64,000 bases of DNA from Flavihumibacter soli (GCF_010692725.1 NZ_JAAFZB010000096.1:1178001-1242000), one strand, 5' to 3'; positions 9,043 through 17,525 are shown, counted from the first letter of the stretch. Numbers and translations are program-made. Notes: a model not told the origin generated them from the sequence alone.

Positions 9043-9137
9043 TACTCACTGTGTCATGACAGGGTGATCACTATGTCCTGAACTAGTGAAGACATAGTGA
9101 GTATATAGTTAGCATATAGTTAGCACCTAGTTATCTC
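9043..9137. repeat. Inverted and short tandem repeats downstream of the metallohydrolase gene
   Basis: TCACTATGTC (9068-9077) and GACATAGTGA (9091-9100) form a perfect 10-base inverted repeat. A third, one-mismatch copy of the left arm lies at 9046-9055. Directly after it come three near-copies of an 11-base unit (ATATAGTTAGC type). There is no T-run, so it does not look like a simple terminator. Confidence 0.6.
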
Positions 9138-9190
9138 GCTTCGAAAGCCGCAAGACCTTCCAAAGACATTTGTGCATATAACCTGGACTC

Positions 9191-9308
9191 TCTCAATCAG
9201 CTCTTAATCAAATACATTCGCTTAATCCGTGCAATTGGTGCGTATAAACTGTAATCTCACAATTAGCCCTTAATCAAAATAAATTCGGTTAATTCCGTGC
9301 AATTGGTG
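9191..9308. repeat. Two direct repeats of about 52 bases
   Basis: The segments 9191-9241 and 9255-9308 are near-copies; both contain CTTAATCAAA and end in CCGTGCAATTGGTGC. The rest of the 360-base gap 9021-9380 holds the inverted repeats just upstream and a terminator at its right end. I see no gene in it. Confidence 0.65.
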
Positions 9309-9326
9309 CTGGTATCCTGATATAAA

Positions 9327-9359
9327 AAAAGGCTGCCTTATAAATAAGACAGCCTTTTC
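9327..9359 (-). terminator. Rho-independent terminator of the M28 peptidase gene
   Basis: The stem AAAAGGCTGCCTTAT/ATAAGACAGCCTTTT has one mismatch and is followed on the minus strand by seven T residues, just past the peptidase stop codon. Confidence 0.85.
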
Positions 9360-9380
9360 TACAATATTGGAGCTGGGCTC

Positions 9381-10949
9381 TTAATTTGTTCCCTGAACCT
9401 GAGCTTTAGGCAATTCTTTACGAGGGATCTTCTCAGCGCGCTGAGCTGTGTTGTATACGAAAGACGCGATGATGGTTGCAGCCTGTTTCAGATCGGCTTC
9501 GATCAGACGGTCATAGGTATCCATATTGGTATGGTGGGTACGGCTGTTGTATTCTATTTCATCCTGGATGAACTGGAATCCAGGAATACTTAATGCATCA
9601 AATGACTGGTGATCTGTACCACCTGTGTTACGGGATGTAATAGTGGTAGCACCCAGATCTTTGAACGGAGCAAACCACTGCTCGAAGATCGGACCGGCAG
9701 CCACATTGCCCTGCAGATAGATACCGCGGATCTTGCCGGTACCGTTATCCAGGTTATAATAAGCCGAGATTTTTTCGTGTTCCGGCTTTAAGACCATTGT
9801 CTTGGAATCACCGAAATGCGAAGCTACATATCCCCTGGAACCGAACAGACCCTGTTCTTCAGAACTCCATAATGCTATACGAATAGTACGCTTAGGTTTT
9901 AAGTTTAATGACTTAATGATACGAACGGCTTCAATCATTACAGCGCTTCCGGCAGCATTGTCAGTAGCGCCGGTACCCGCATGCCATGAATCAAGGTGCC
10001 CACCCAGCATGACAACTTCATCCTTCAGTTTTTTGTCTGTTCCAGGAATTTCAGCGATCACGTTATATCCCTGGGTGTCTTTGTCAAAGAATGCCGTTTT
10101 GATATCCGCCTCGAATTCAACTTTAATTCCGGCTTTTACCAGGCGGAGCAAACGAAGGTAATCTTCAGCAGACATTTCGAGTTCAGGCGCTACAGGTTTG
10201 GCATCCTCAGCGTAAGAAGCTCCATTGCTTGTGAAGTAGGTACCATGCTTACCTCGTCCGCTGCCTAGCACTAAACCGACGTTCTCCTGTAAAAGGAAAT
10301 CATTGATTTGTCCACGAAGGGCACGCATACGCATAAAGGTTGCTCTTTGTGCAGCGAAGTTATTGTTGCTGTTCTGGTTACCGGTTCTGGCTTCCGCAGG
10401 AGCAGTTAATTTCTCCAGTTCCTCATCTGTGTAACGGTTACCGTCTGATTTAAATGAAGTTGTCAGAGCTGTCGCGTTATCAAAAATGACAACCTTACCC
10501 TTCAGAGTTCCCTTATACTTATCAAGGTCAGTTATTGTATCAGCCTTTAGTATCACGATCTCCGATTTCACTAATCCGTTTGTTCCCGGAGTCCAGGCTT
10601 TCGGAGTGGCAATAATTGAATGATAGTAAGGACTGGTCATTGCTGAATAGTTCTTTTGAATTTCCCAGCCTTTACCGAATTTACCCCATGGCTCGAGTTT
10701 CACATTTTGCAGGCCGTAAGATTTTAGTGTGTTTACTGCCCATTCTTCTGCTCTATTCAGACCTGGCGAATTGGATAATCTCGGTCCGCTTACATCTGTA
10801 AGATAAAAGGCGGTTTGCATTACCTTGGAGTTATCCATACCCTCGGTTCTGATCTTTTGGGTGATTTGCGCATCAACTGTTTCCTGGGCTAGTGCCTGGA
10901 ATGACATCCCTGACAACAACAGCGCAGAAAATAAAAAGGTTCTTTTCAT
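9381..10949 (-). CDS. Exported M28-family zinc aminopeptidase/carboxypeptidase
   Basis: A 522-residue secreted or periplasmic metallopeptidase. The ATG at 10949 is chosen because it starts a clean signal peptide (MKRTFLFSALLLSGMSFQALAQ); an in-frame TTG three codons earlier has no advantage. Zinc-ligand motifs of M28 are present: GGHLDSWHAG (His318 and Asp320), DNAAGS, the catalytic and ligand glutamates in SSEEQGLFGS, and GTDHQSFDAL. A long insertion between the N-terminal part and the peptidase core (about 120-290) fits the PA-like domain of the carboxypeptidase Q group. It is divergently transcribed from the GH18 gene, with a -7 promoter element in the gap. A role in peptide scavenging is inferred. 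Confidence 0.9.
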   Translation of the reverse strand: MKRTFLFSALLLSGMSFQALAQETVDAQITQKIRTEGMDNSKVMQTAFYLTDVSGPRLSNSPGLNRAEEWAVNTLKSYGLQNVKLEPWGKFGKGWEIQKNYSAMTSPYYHSIIATPKAWTPGTNGLVKSEIVILKADTITDLDKYKGTLKGKVVIFDNATALTTSFKSDGNRYTDEELEKLTAPAEARTGNQNSNNNFAAQRATFMRMRALRGQINDFLLQENVGLVLGSGRGKHGTYFTSNGASYAEDAKPVAPELEMSAEDYLRLLRLVKAGIKVEFEADIKTAFFDKDTQGYNVIAEIPGTDKKLKDEVVMLGGHLDSWHAGTGATDNAAGSAVMIEAVRIIKSLNLKPKRTIRIALWSSEEQGLFGSRGYVASHFGDSKTMVLKPEHEKISAYYNLDNGTGKIRGIYLQGNVAAGPIFEQWFAPFKDLGATTITSRNTGGTDHQSFDALSIPGFQFIQDEIEYNSRTHHTNMDTYDRLIEADLKQAATIIASFVYNTAQRAEKIPRKELPKAQVQGTN

Positions 10950-10974
10950 GAAATTCAACGATTAAGGTTTTTAA

Positions 10975-10982
10975 CAAACCTA
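10975..10982 (-). promoter_or_regulatory. -7 promoter element of the M28 peptidase gene
   Basis: On the minus strand TAGGTTTG matches TAnnTTTG and lies 25 bases upstream of the ATG. A weaker TTTA at 11004-11007 is a possible -33 element at 21-base spacing. Confidence 0.5.
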
Positions 10983-11015
10983 TCTAATCCTACTATCAAT
11001 TACTAAAGAGACTGT

Positions 11016-11029
11016 TAACAAATTTGTTA
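11016..11029. promoter_or_regulatory. Perfect 14-base palindrome in the M28/GH18 divergent region
   Basis: TAACAAATTTGTTA is a perfect palindrome between the two divergent start codons, 67 bases from the M28 start and 60 bases from the GH18 start. It is a candidate operator for a dimeric regulator of both genes. Confidence 0.4.
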
Positions 11030-11088
11030 CACGATCAATACATTGCATGTTGAGTATCTTACCGTTGCTATTTAAATCCCTTTCAGTC

Positions 11089-12051
11089 ATGAAAAATTTA
11101 TTGATAGTCTTCGTCCTTTTAACTGGCAGCAGAGCGCTGACTGCCCAGGATTTCAAAGTGATAGCTTACTCTTTCGGGGCCACAAAGCCGGAGGAGATAA
11201 GATACGATCAGCTCACCCACATCAACTATTCCTTCGCATTGCCACAGGCAAATGGGAAACTGGTTCCCTTTAAGGATTCGGACAGGCTTCGGGCAATCGT
11301 GGCGAATGCCCGAAAACATCAGGTAAAGGTTTTCATTGCCGTTGGAGGATGGGGAATTGGTGATGGCGGGGGCAACGACTTCCGCTTCGAGAAGCTCGTC
11401 TCTACGCCCGAAAGCCGGAAGGTATTTGTCCGGTCTGTTTCCGAATTTATCGATGAGTATCAGCTCGACGGTCTCGACCTTGACTGGGAATATCCGGATG
11501 ACAGTGTAAATACTCGGGCTGGCCAGACACAGAAGTCATCGGTCTACTTTCTAGAATTAGTAAAAGAACTCCGGGCTGAGCTGAATAAAAAAAATAAACT
11601 CTTTAGTATTGCGGTAGTCGGCAGCGATGACACTATCGGCGCCGGCATACCAGAAAAAGCATTTGAATATGTAGATTGGGTGAATATTATGTCATACGAT
11701 AACTCAAACGAGAAATCACATTCCAGTTACCGCTATGCGATGCAATGTCTGGACTACTGGATTGATAAACGCAACCTGCCGGCAGCAAAAGCGGTGCTGG
11801 GGCTTCCCTTTTATGGAAAATATCCGGCTACCGGCTATAATAAGATCCTAGCAATTGACCCTATGGCGTCAACGAAGGATACGGTGGCAGGCATAATTTA
11901 CAACGGGCCTGCTTTGCTCAGGTCGAAAACGCGGCTTGCCTTAGACAGGGGGCTTGCCGGAGTTATGTTCTGGGAACTATCTCACGACGTAACCGATGCG
12001 AAAAAGTCATTATTAAATGCTATTAACCAGGAAATAAAGAAACAAAACTAA
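11089..12051 (+). CDS. Secreted glycoside hydrolase family 18 (chitinase-like)
   Basis: A 320-residue GH18 enzyme with the catalytic motif DGLDLDWEYP (Asp127...Glu134, Glu134 the acid) and a (beta/alpha)8 layout from FKVIAYSFG to GVMFWELSHD. The start at 11089 gives a signal peptide (MKNLLIVFVLLTGSRALTAQ); the in-frame ATG at 11047 adds 14 residues and spoils it. GH18 members hydrolyse chitin or other N-acetylglucosamine polymers through substrate-assisted catalysis. The single domain, with no carbohydrate-binding module, and the neighbouring exported peptidases suggest polymer scavenging. It is followed after 8 bases by a second M28 gene, so the two are likely co-transcribed. Confidence 0.9.
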   Translation: MKNLLIVFVLLTGSRALTAQDFKVIAYSFGATKPEEIRYDQLTHINYSFALPQANGKLVPFKDSDRLRAIVANARKHQVKVFIAVGGWGIGDGGGNDFRFEKLVSTPESRKVFVRSVSEFIDEYQLDGLDLDWEYPDDSVNTRAGQTQKSSVYFLELVKELRAELNKKNKLFSIAVVGSDDTIGAGIPEKAFEYVDWVNIMSYDNSNEKSHSSYRYAMQCLDYWIDKRNLPAAKAVLGLPFYGKYPATGYNKILAIDPMASTKDTVAGIIYNGPALLRSKTRLALDRGLAGVMFWELSHDVTDAKKSLLNAINQEIKKQN

Positions 12052-12059
12052 AATTGTAT

Positions 12060-13430
12060 ATGTCGATCCCCTACTCCCCGTTTAAATACGCTTTAGCCCT
12101 TTTATTATGCAGCGCTATCTCTTCCAGCAGTTTTTCACAGACCATTATCAAACAGGATCCGTTGATCAGCGGGATGGTAAACGAAGTATCATCTAAAAAC
12201 ATTGAAACCATTATAAGAAAACTCGTAAGCTTCGAGACCAGGCATACATTGAGTGACACTTTAAGTAAAAAGACCGGCATTGGTGCAGCGAGGAACTGGA
12301 TCAGGGAGGAGATGGAAAGATATTCGAAAGCCTCCGGCGGCCGACTGAAAGTAGAGTTCGATACATTCACTCAACCGGCTGACGGAAGGCGGGTGACGGT
12401 ACCAACCATCATGAAGAATGTGCTGGCGGTATTACCGGGAACAGACCCTTCCGACGATCGGGTGTACATTGTCTCGGGACATTACGACTCTCGGGCTTCT
12501 GATGTAATGGACGCGAAGATCAAAGCGCCGGGTGCTAACGACGATGCCTCAGGTACCGCGGCTTCCATGGAGTTGGCACGTGTAATGAGTATGCAGAAAT
12601 TTAACTGCACACTGATCTTCGTGGCAATGGTCGGGGAAGAACAGGGTCTATATGGCGCTACTAACCTGGCAAAAAAAGCAAAGGAATTGAATTGGAACGT
12701 AGCCGGCATGATCACCAATGATATTGTGGGCAATACCTACGGAATGGAAACCGGCCTGAAAGATAATCGCAGCGTCCGTGTCTTCAGCGAAGGCGTTGCT
12801 GCCGGTGAAACACCGCAGGCGGCTTCCGCACGAATGAGTACCGGAACGGAGAACGATGGGCAAGCCAGGCAGTTTGCACGATACATGAAAGAGGTGGGAG
12901 AGCGTTACGTTGATCAACTGGATGTAAAACTGATCTACCGACGCGATCGTTACCTGCGTGGCGGTGATCATACCCCCTTCTCCCAGCAAGGCTTTCCTGC
13001 CATCCGGGTAACTGAGATGAATGAAAACTTTGAGCGTCAGCACCAGACCCTGCGTACGGAAAACGGCATTGATTACGGCGATACCCCCGAATTTGTTGAC
13101 TATGAGTATACGCAGAAGGTGGCCCGTATGAATTTATCAGCTTTAGCTAACCTGGCACTTGCGCCGCAGCAACCGGAAAACGTCGGGGTTCTCACCTCCG
13201 GTCTGACAAATAAGACCAGCCTTAAATGGGATGCGCCCAAAGGCGAGAAACCGGCGGGCTATTATGTCGTGATGCGCGAGACAAGCAGTCCGGTATGGGA
13301 ACGCAAGTTCTTCGTGACCGATACAAAAGCCGAACTCAGCTATTCAAAAGATAATTATTTCTTCGGGGTACAATCTGTGGATGCAGAGGGGCATGAAAGC
13401 ATAGTGGTGCTGCCGAAGGCGGTGAGGTGA
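12060..13430 (+). CDS. Exported M28 metallopeptidase with C-terminal fibronectin-like domain
   Basis: A protein of about 456 residues with a signal peptide ending near SSSFSQ. M28 metal motifs: SGHYDSRASD (His141, Asp143), GANDDASGTA, GEEQGLYG and GGDHTPFSQQG. The last 90 residues (PENVGVLTSGLTNKTSLKWDAP ... YYVVMRETSS ... NYFFGVQSVDAEGHES) look like a fibronectin type III or related beta-sandwich. The ATG at 12060 is preferred over an upstream TTG two codons earlier. It follows the GH18 gene by 8 bases. It is related to the first M28 protein only in the catalytic core. The substrate is unknown. Confidence 0.9.
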   Translation: MSIPYSPFKYALALLLCSAISSSSFSQTIIKQDPLISGMVNEVSSKNIETIIRKLVSFETRHTLSDTLSKKTGIGAARNWIREEMERYSKASGGRLKVEFDTFTQPADGRRVTVPTIMKNVLAVLPGTDPSDDRVYIVSGHYDSRASDVMDAKIKAPGANDDASGTAASMELARVMSMQKFNCTLIFVAMVGEEQGLYGATNLAKKAKELNWNVAGMITNDIVGNTYGMETGLKDNRSVRVFSEGVAAGETPQAASARMSTGTENDGQARQFARYMKEVGERYVDQLDVKLIYRRDRYLRGGDHTPFSQQGFPAIRVTEMNENFERQHQTLRTENGIDYGDTPEFVDYEYTQKVARMNLSALANLALAPQQPENVGVLTSGLTNKTSLKWDAPKGEKPAGYYVVMRETSSPVWERKFFVTDTKAELSYSKDNYFFGVQSVDAEGHESIVVLPKAVR

Positions 13431-13460
13431 GTTGAGGTTAGAAGGTGGGAAGGCAGGATA

Positions 13461-13598
13461 AGAATTATGAATTAAGAATTAAGAATTAGCTGAAGGCTAG
13501 TGGTGCTTCGGTCAGGCAGGTAGTTTTAAAAAGTGGAACGACGAAGGATTAACACTGACGCTTCATGCCTGATACCCGATACCTGATACCTGATACCT
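13461..13598. repeat. Two short arrays of 7-base repeats between convergent genes
   Basis: Positions 13461-13488 hold four near-copies of AGAATTA, and 13571-13598 hold four near-copies of GATACCT. The second array ends 6 bases before the ABC permease stop codon. No clear terminator hairpin is visible in this 174-base convergent gap. Confidence 0.65.
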
Positions 13599-13604
13599 AA
13601 AAAG

Positions 13605-14396
13605 CTATCTCACACTTCTCCTGCTGATCACGAAATACCCGGCGATGAATGTTACGAGGGATATTGCAAGGCTGATATAAACCTCTTTTGTAAGCAGTTC
13701 AAAATCCGTGCTTCCGGGTGTAGTCTGGCTCATCATTTTCTGAAGCGCTATCATCGGGTGCGCATATGGGATTGTAAAAGCATACTTCCAGCCAAGATTA
13801 TTGCAGATAATTCCGAAAACGGTAAGCAGAAAACCAATTCCCATTGGCTTGAGGAAGTCATCCCATAACAGGCTTAAAAAAAACTGGATGGAAAGTATCC
13901 CCAGCGAAGCAAGAAACATCTTCAGATGGATCTTCAGCAGCAGCCCGCTGAAGTCATATTCATTGAAACGGAGGTCCGCCTTCAATAAACTTAACAACTG
14001 ACCGGCCGCTAGTACAAAGCCTGCGAACAAAGAAAGACATAAGGCATTCAATAGTACCGCATATACCCATTTGCTGCTGTACATACTCCATTTCGGTAAT
14101 GGCAGGGAGAACAGGCTCTTCCACATATCGGATTTGTGCTCGATATTATTAACAGAATATGTCTGGAAGATCACCAGCATAGGAAGCAACAAAAAGCCCA
14201 TCACCCCTAAGAACGCGCTCGAAAACCGCATCCATTGTATCATCGGCTGATAGGGAACCATCTTTTCGGCATTTATAAAGAACCCGGCGCTGATCAGGAT
14301 CGTTAAGATCAGCGGTAATAATATCGCCGACAGGAAGGCGAGGGTTTTGCGGGTCTTGAAAAATTCGGATCTCAGGGAAATCAAAAAAGCGTACAT
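13605..14396 (-). CDS. ABC-2 type transporter permease
   Basis: A 263-residue integral membrane protein with six predicted helices and the loop pattern of lantibiotic/antibiotic-type ABC-2 permeases: an N-terminal SLRSEFFKTRKTLAFL segment, then a large first loop, and the VNNIEHKSDMWKSLFSLPLPKWSMYSSK coupling region. It lies 3 bases after its ATPase gene. With the ATPase and the preceding small membrane peptide it forms a compact export or immunity-type operon. Known relatives move or protect against peptide antibiotics; the cargo here cannot be told from sequence. Confidence 0.85.
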   Translation of the reverse strand: MYAFLISLRSEFFKTRKTLAFLSAILLPLILTILISAGFFINAEKMVPYQPMIQWMRFSSAFLGVMGFLLLPMLVIFQTYSVNNIEHKSDMWKSLFSLPLPKWSMYSSKWVYAVLLNALCLSLFAGFVLAAGQLLSLLKADLRFNEYDFSGLLLKIHLKMFLASLGILSIQFFLSLLWDDFLKPMGIGFLLTVFGIICNNLGWKYAFTIPYAHPMIALQKMMSQTTPGSTDFELLTKEVYISLAISLVTFIAGYFVISRRSVR

Positions 14397-14399
14397 ATC

Positions 14400-15305
14400 T
14401 TAATTCTTAGTGATATCCAGGAAAAGCTTCTCAAGGTCATGTTTAGTCTGGCTTAAACTGAACACTGTGTGACCCTGGTTAACCAGCAGCTGGTTGATGT
14501 TGCCCATTTGTTGTTTACTTGAGAATGGCATCTGAATGGTATCCGCGAAGATATCAGCCTCATAGCCATTACTGAGGAGAATATTGGCAGCCGACACGGT
14601 ATCGTCTACTTCAATGCAAATCGAGGTGGTGTTAAGACCATGCAGTTCGTCTATCGTTCCCTGGAAAAGAAGTTTTCCCTTATTGATGATGCCTACGTAG
14701 GTAGCCATCCTCTCCACCTCAGACAATAAATGGCTTGAAACGAATACGGTCTTGCCATGCTCCGAAGTGAGTTTTTGAAGAAGCTTACGGATCTGTATGA
14801 TGCCGTTAGGATCGAGACCATTTGTCGGTTCATCCAGAATTAAGAGTTCCGGATCAGGTAAAAGTGCGAGAGCTATTCCCAGCCTTTGCTTCATACCTAA
14901 TGAATATTTGCCTGCCTTTTTATCGGCACTGTCGGTTAGATCTACTAAAGACAGCATTTCGTCAACTCGTCTGCTGTTTATCCCCAGCAGCATTGCCCGG
15001 TTAGCAAGATTCTCCTTACCGCTTAAATGCGGGTAAATTGAAGGCTGTTCGATAAGGGAGCCTATCCTGGAAAGTATTTCAATGCGTGAATGTCGCAGCT
15101 CTTTCCCAAAAACAAAGACGTTATTCGCTGAAGAATAAAGCAGGTTCAGCAGTATTTTAATTGTCGTAGTCTTACCGGCACCATTTGGCCCAAGGAAGCC
15201 GTAAATGCAGCCCATGGGCACCTTCAGTGACACGTTATCCAGCACCCGCTGCTTCCCGAAGAAATACGATAGCCCGCGGGTTTCAATGATCAATGGCAAA
15301 CTCAC
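14400..15305 (-). CDS. ABC transporter ATP-binding protein
   Basis: A 301-residue ATPase of the BcrA/lantibiotic-export type. Motifs: Walker A GPNGAGKTT near residue 40, signature YSLGMKQRL, Walker B LLILDEPTNGLD, and the H-loop VSSHLLSEVE. The C-terminal 80 residues carry the extra domain usual in this subfamily. It is placed between a 56-residue membrane peptide gene (1 base upstream) and the permease gene (3 bases downstream), which argues for translation coupling. Confidence 0.93.
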   Translation of the reverse strand: MSLPLIIETRGLSYFFGKQRVLDNVSLKVPMGCIYGFLGPNGAGKTTTIKILLNLLYSSANNVFVFGKELRHSRIEILSRIGSLIEQPSIYPHLSGKENLANRAMLLGINSRRVDEMLSLVDLTDSADKKAGKYSLGMKQRLGIALALLPDPELLILDEPTNGLDPNGIIQIRKLLQKLTSEHGKTVFVSSHLLSEVERMATYVGIINKGKLLFQGTIDELHGLNTTSICIEVDDTVSAANILLSNGYEADIFADTIQMPFSSKQQMGNINQLLVNQGHTVFSLSQTKHDLEKLFLDITKN

Positions 15306-15306
15306 C

Positions 15307-15477
15307 TTAGAAGATACTGTTCACCATTACCTTAAAACAAGGAACCTGCAGTTTCAAACTGGCATTCTGACGTTCAGCCGGAATTGCACTGTCCAGATTG
15401 AAGGTCAGCAGACCGATTATCATGATCACGGGCGCAAGAAGAACGATAAAGGGCGATATAGAATTGAGCTTTTTCAT
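15307..15477 (-). CDS. Small membrane peptide co-transcribed with an ABC transporter
   Basis: A 56-residue peptide starting with the ATG at 15477: a basic N-terminus (MKKLNSISPF), one hydrophobic helix (IVLLAPVIMIIGLLTFNL), then a 27-residue tail with a single cysteine (VPCFKVM). An in-frame start 15 codons upstream adds a very basic stretch and seems less likely. Its stop codon is separated from the ATPase ATG by 1 base, strong evidence that it is translated. It may be a transporter subunit, a signal peptide-bearing export substrate, or a leader peptide for coupling; the sequence does not decide. I recognise no family. Confidence 0.6.
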   Translation of the reverse strand: MKKLNSISPFIVLLAPVIMIIGLLTFNLDSAIPAERQNASLKLQVPCFKVMVNSIF

Positions 15478-15710
15478 AGGTTTCAATTTTTTAATGCGGT
15501 AAACGAAGATTCTCTTATTCAAAGGAATATTTATTTAACGGATTGCTAAAATCTATTAGACCAAGCAGCTGATATTGCAGACGAACGGCAATTTGGAATG
15601 GTTGAAACCTTCGTAAGATGAAAAAGGTGGTTGGCAGAGTATAAAGCCGGGTTGGTAGAAACAGCATCGAAAAGCATCCGCCTAAATATTATATTGTTGC
15701 CGTGAACAGA

Positions 15711-15727
15711 TACGCATTTGATGCGTA
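15711..15727. promoter_or_regulatory. Inverted repeat upstream of the LytS-type kinase gene
   Basis: TACGCAT-TTG-ATGCGTA is a perfect 7-base-arm inverted repeat that ends 15 bases before the kinase start codon. It could be an operator or a hairpin at the ribosome entry site. Confidence 0.4.
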
Positions 15728-15742
15728 AGAACTTTTTTATAC

Positions 15743-16762
15743 ATGACTAAAACCCGGCAGATATTTTTGCATGCAGCTGTATGGGCTTCTATATTGTTGT
15801 TTTTTATGCTTCTCAGCGGCAGCGGTAAGATAACTTATAAGGCTGTGATCATGGTCGGCTATTTCGGACTGATCAATATCGCGACCTTCTACATTAACTA
15901 CCTGATCATCCTGCCGAAACTGCTGAACAAGAGAAAATATCTTTTATGCGGAGTTACGATTGCCGGGCTGGTACTCGTATCCGGACTTGTTAAGTACGGA
16001 TTAGCAATTATCTTCGAAGACCTCGTGCTTGTTCGGGGGGAGAATCAAGAACATCGCCTTTCATTCTGGAGCTACTATCTGAGCGCTATTTTTATCGGCT
16101 GTTTCTTTATGTTCCTAAGCACCGCTTTAAAGTTCATGGTTGACTGGTTCATTAATGAAAAGGTTAGAACGAACCTTGAAAACGAAAAGCTGACTGCAGA
16201 ACTTGCCTTTTTAAAGTCCCAGATCAACCCACATTTCCTGTTTAATACTCTTAATAATATCTATTCACTGGCTTATCAACAATCTGACAAGACGCCTGCA
16301 GCTGTATTGAAGCTTTCGGAAATCATGCGATATATGCTTTATGAGAGCAACGAGGATATGGTTGACTTGTCGAAAGAGATAAGGTACCTGGAGAACTACA
16401 TTGAATTGCAGCGTCTCCGCTTTAAGAACGATGCTTATGTGGACCTGCAGATCATCGGCGAGGCTCAGGATCAAAAGATCATGCCGCTGGTTCTTATATC
16501 ATTCGTTGAAAATGCCTTCAAGCATGGCGTCGCCACCGACGAGCAACATCCAATCGAAATATCCATAAACATAGAGCCCGAAAGACTGATCTTTAAGGTG
16601 AGTAATACAGTCCATAAACTGAATAAAGATCTGACGGGAGGGATCGGCCTGATCAATGTAAAAAAGCGTCTGGACTTGTTTTATCACAGGCACTACAACC
16701 TGGAGATCGACAACCATTCAGACCGTTACACCTCCGAATTGTGCCTGGATTTGAGACCATAA
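15743..16762 (+). CDS. LytS/YehU-type membrane sensor histidine kinase
   Basis: A 339-residue kinase with four N-terminal membrane helices (to about residue 140) and a cytoplasmic His_kinase domain. The phospho-acceptor is His164 in SQINPHFLFNTLNNIYSLA. The ATPase part shows ENAFKHGV and GGIGLINVKKRL. It has no extracytoplasmic sensor domain, so the signal is probably sensed in the membrane. The partner LytTR response regulator gene follows after 43 bases. In related systems such pairs adjoin ABC exporters and respond to their substrates; the divergent ABC operon makes that link plausible here. Confidence 0.92.
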   Translation: MTKTRQIFLHAAVWASILLFFMLLSGSGKITYKAVIMVGYFGLINIATFYINYLIILPKLLNKRKYLLCGVTIAGLVLVSGLVKYGLAIIFEDLVLVRGENQEHRLSFWSYYLSAIFIGCFFMFLSTALKFMVDWFINEKVRTNLENEKLTAELAFLKSQINPHFLFNTLNNIYSLAYQQSDKTPAAVLKLSEIMRYMLYESNEDMVDLSKEIRYLENYIELQRLRFKNDAYVDLQIIGEAQDQKIMPLVLISFVENAFKHGVATDEQHPIEISINIEPERLIFKVSNTVHKLNKDLTGGIGLINVKKRLDLFYHRHYNLEIDNHSDRYTSELCLDLRP

Positions 16763-16805
16763 AATTTTTTCAAAATCGTGAACCACTAATCACTATTTTT
16801 ACGAC

Positions 16806-17525
16806 ATGATACGCTGCCTGGTAGTAGATGATGAACCTTTAGCTTTAGATATTTTAGAAGATTATATTTCTAAGGTTCCATTCCTCGAACTGGTAAAAAC
16901 CACCACCAGTGCTATTGAAGGACTGTCCCTGGTTCAAAACAATGGCATCGACCTGGTTTTCCTGGATGTGCAGATGCCGGAACTGACCGGACTGCAGTTC
17001 CTGAAGATCATGAATGGTAAATGCGATGTCATACTTACCACGGCTTATTCTGAGTATGCCCTGGAGGGCTATGAACTGGACGTTACGGATTACCTGTTAA
17101 AGCCTATTGCGTTCGACAGATTTTACAAGGCCGCTCAAAAAGTTCTGCAGCAGAAGCAACATAATACCCCGCTACCTTTGCCTGATTCGCTGTCGGCTAA
17201 TACCCCGCACAACTTCATCTTCGTTAAAACAGAACATAAGATCCAGAAGATCTACCTTGATGATATACTTTATATCGAAGGGTTGAAAGACTACATTTCC
17301 ATTTTCACAAAATCCGAACGGATCATAACCCTGCAGAATATGAAAAAGATGGAGGATGTACTCCCTTCGGGAAGATTCGTCAGGGTTCATAAATCCTACA
17401 TTGTTGCTTTAGATAAGATCGATTCTATCGAAAGGAGCCGCATTCAGATTGCAGACAAGATCATTCCAGTAGGAGATACCTACCGGGAATTTTTCTTTAA
17501 GCTTGTCGATAATCGTAATATCTGA
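16806..17525 (+). CDS. LytTR-family response regulator
   Basis: A 239-residue regulator with a receiver domain (acidic pair DD near residues 8-9, phospho-acceptor Asp54 in VFLDVQMPE, conserved Thr in ILTTAYSEYA, Lys in YLLKPI) and a C-terminal LytTR DNA-binding domain (FIFVKTEHKIQKIYLDDILYIEG ... FVRVHKSYIVALDKIDSIERSRI). It is co-transcribed with the kinase and converges with the acyltransferase gene, with only 20 bases between the stop codons. Confidence 0.94.
   Translation: MIRCLVVDDEPLALDILEDYISKVPFLELVKTTTSAIEGLSLVQNNGIDLVFLDVQMPELTGLQFLKIMNGKCDVILTTAYSEYALEGYELDVTDYLLKPIAFDRFYKAAQKVLQQKQHNTPLPLPDSLSANTPHNFIFVKTEHKIQKIYLDDILYIEGLKDYISIFTKSERIITLQNMKKMEDVLPSGRFVRVHKSYIVALDKIDSIERSRIQIADKIIPVGDTYREFFFKLVDNRNI

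Noticed and set aside
11047-11088. N-terminal extension of the GH18 protein
   Set aside because: Starting at 11089 gives a regular signal peptide; the extension places a second hydrophobic run before it.
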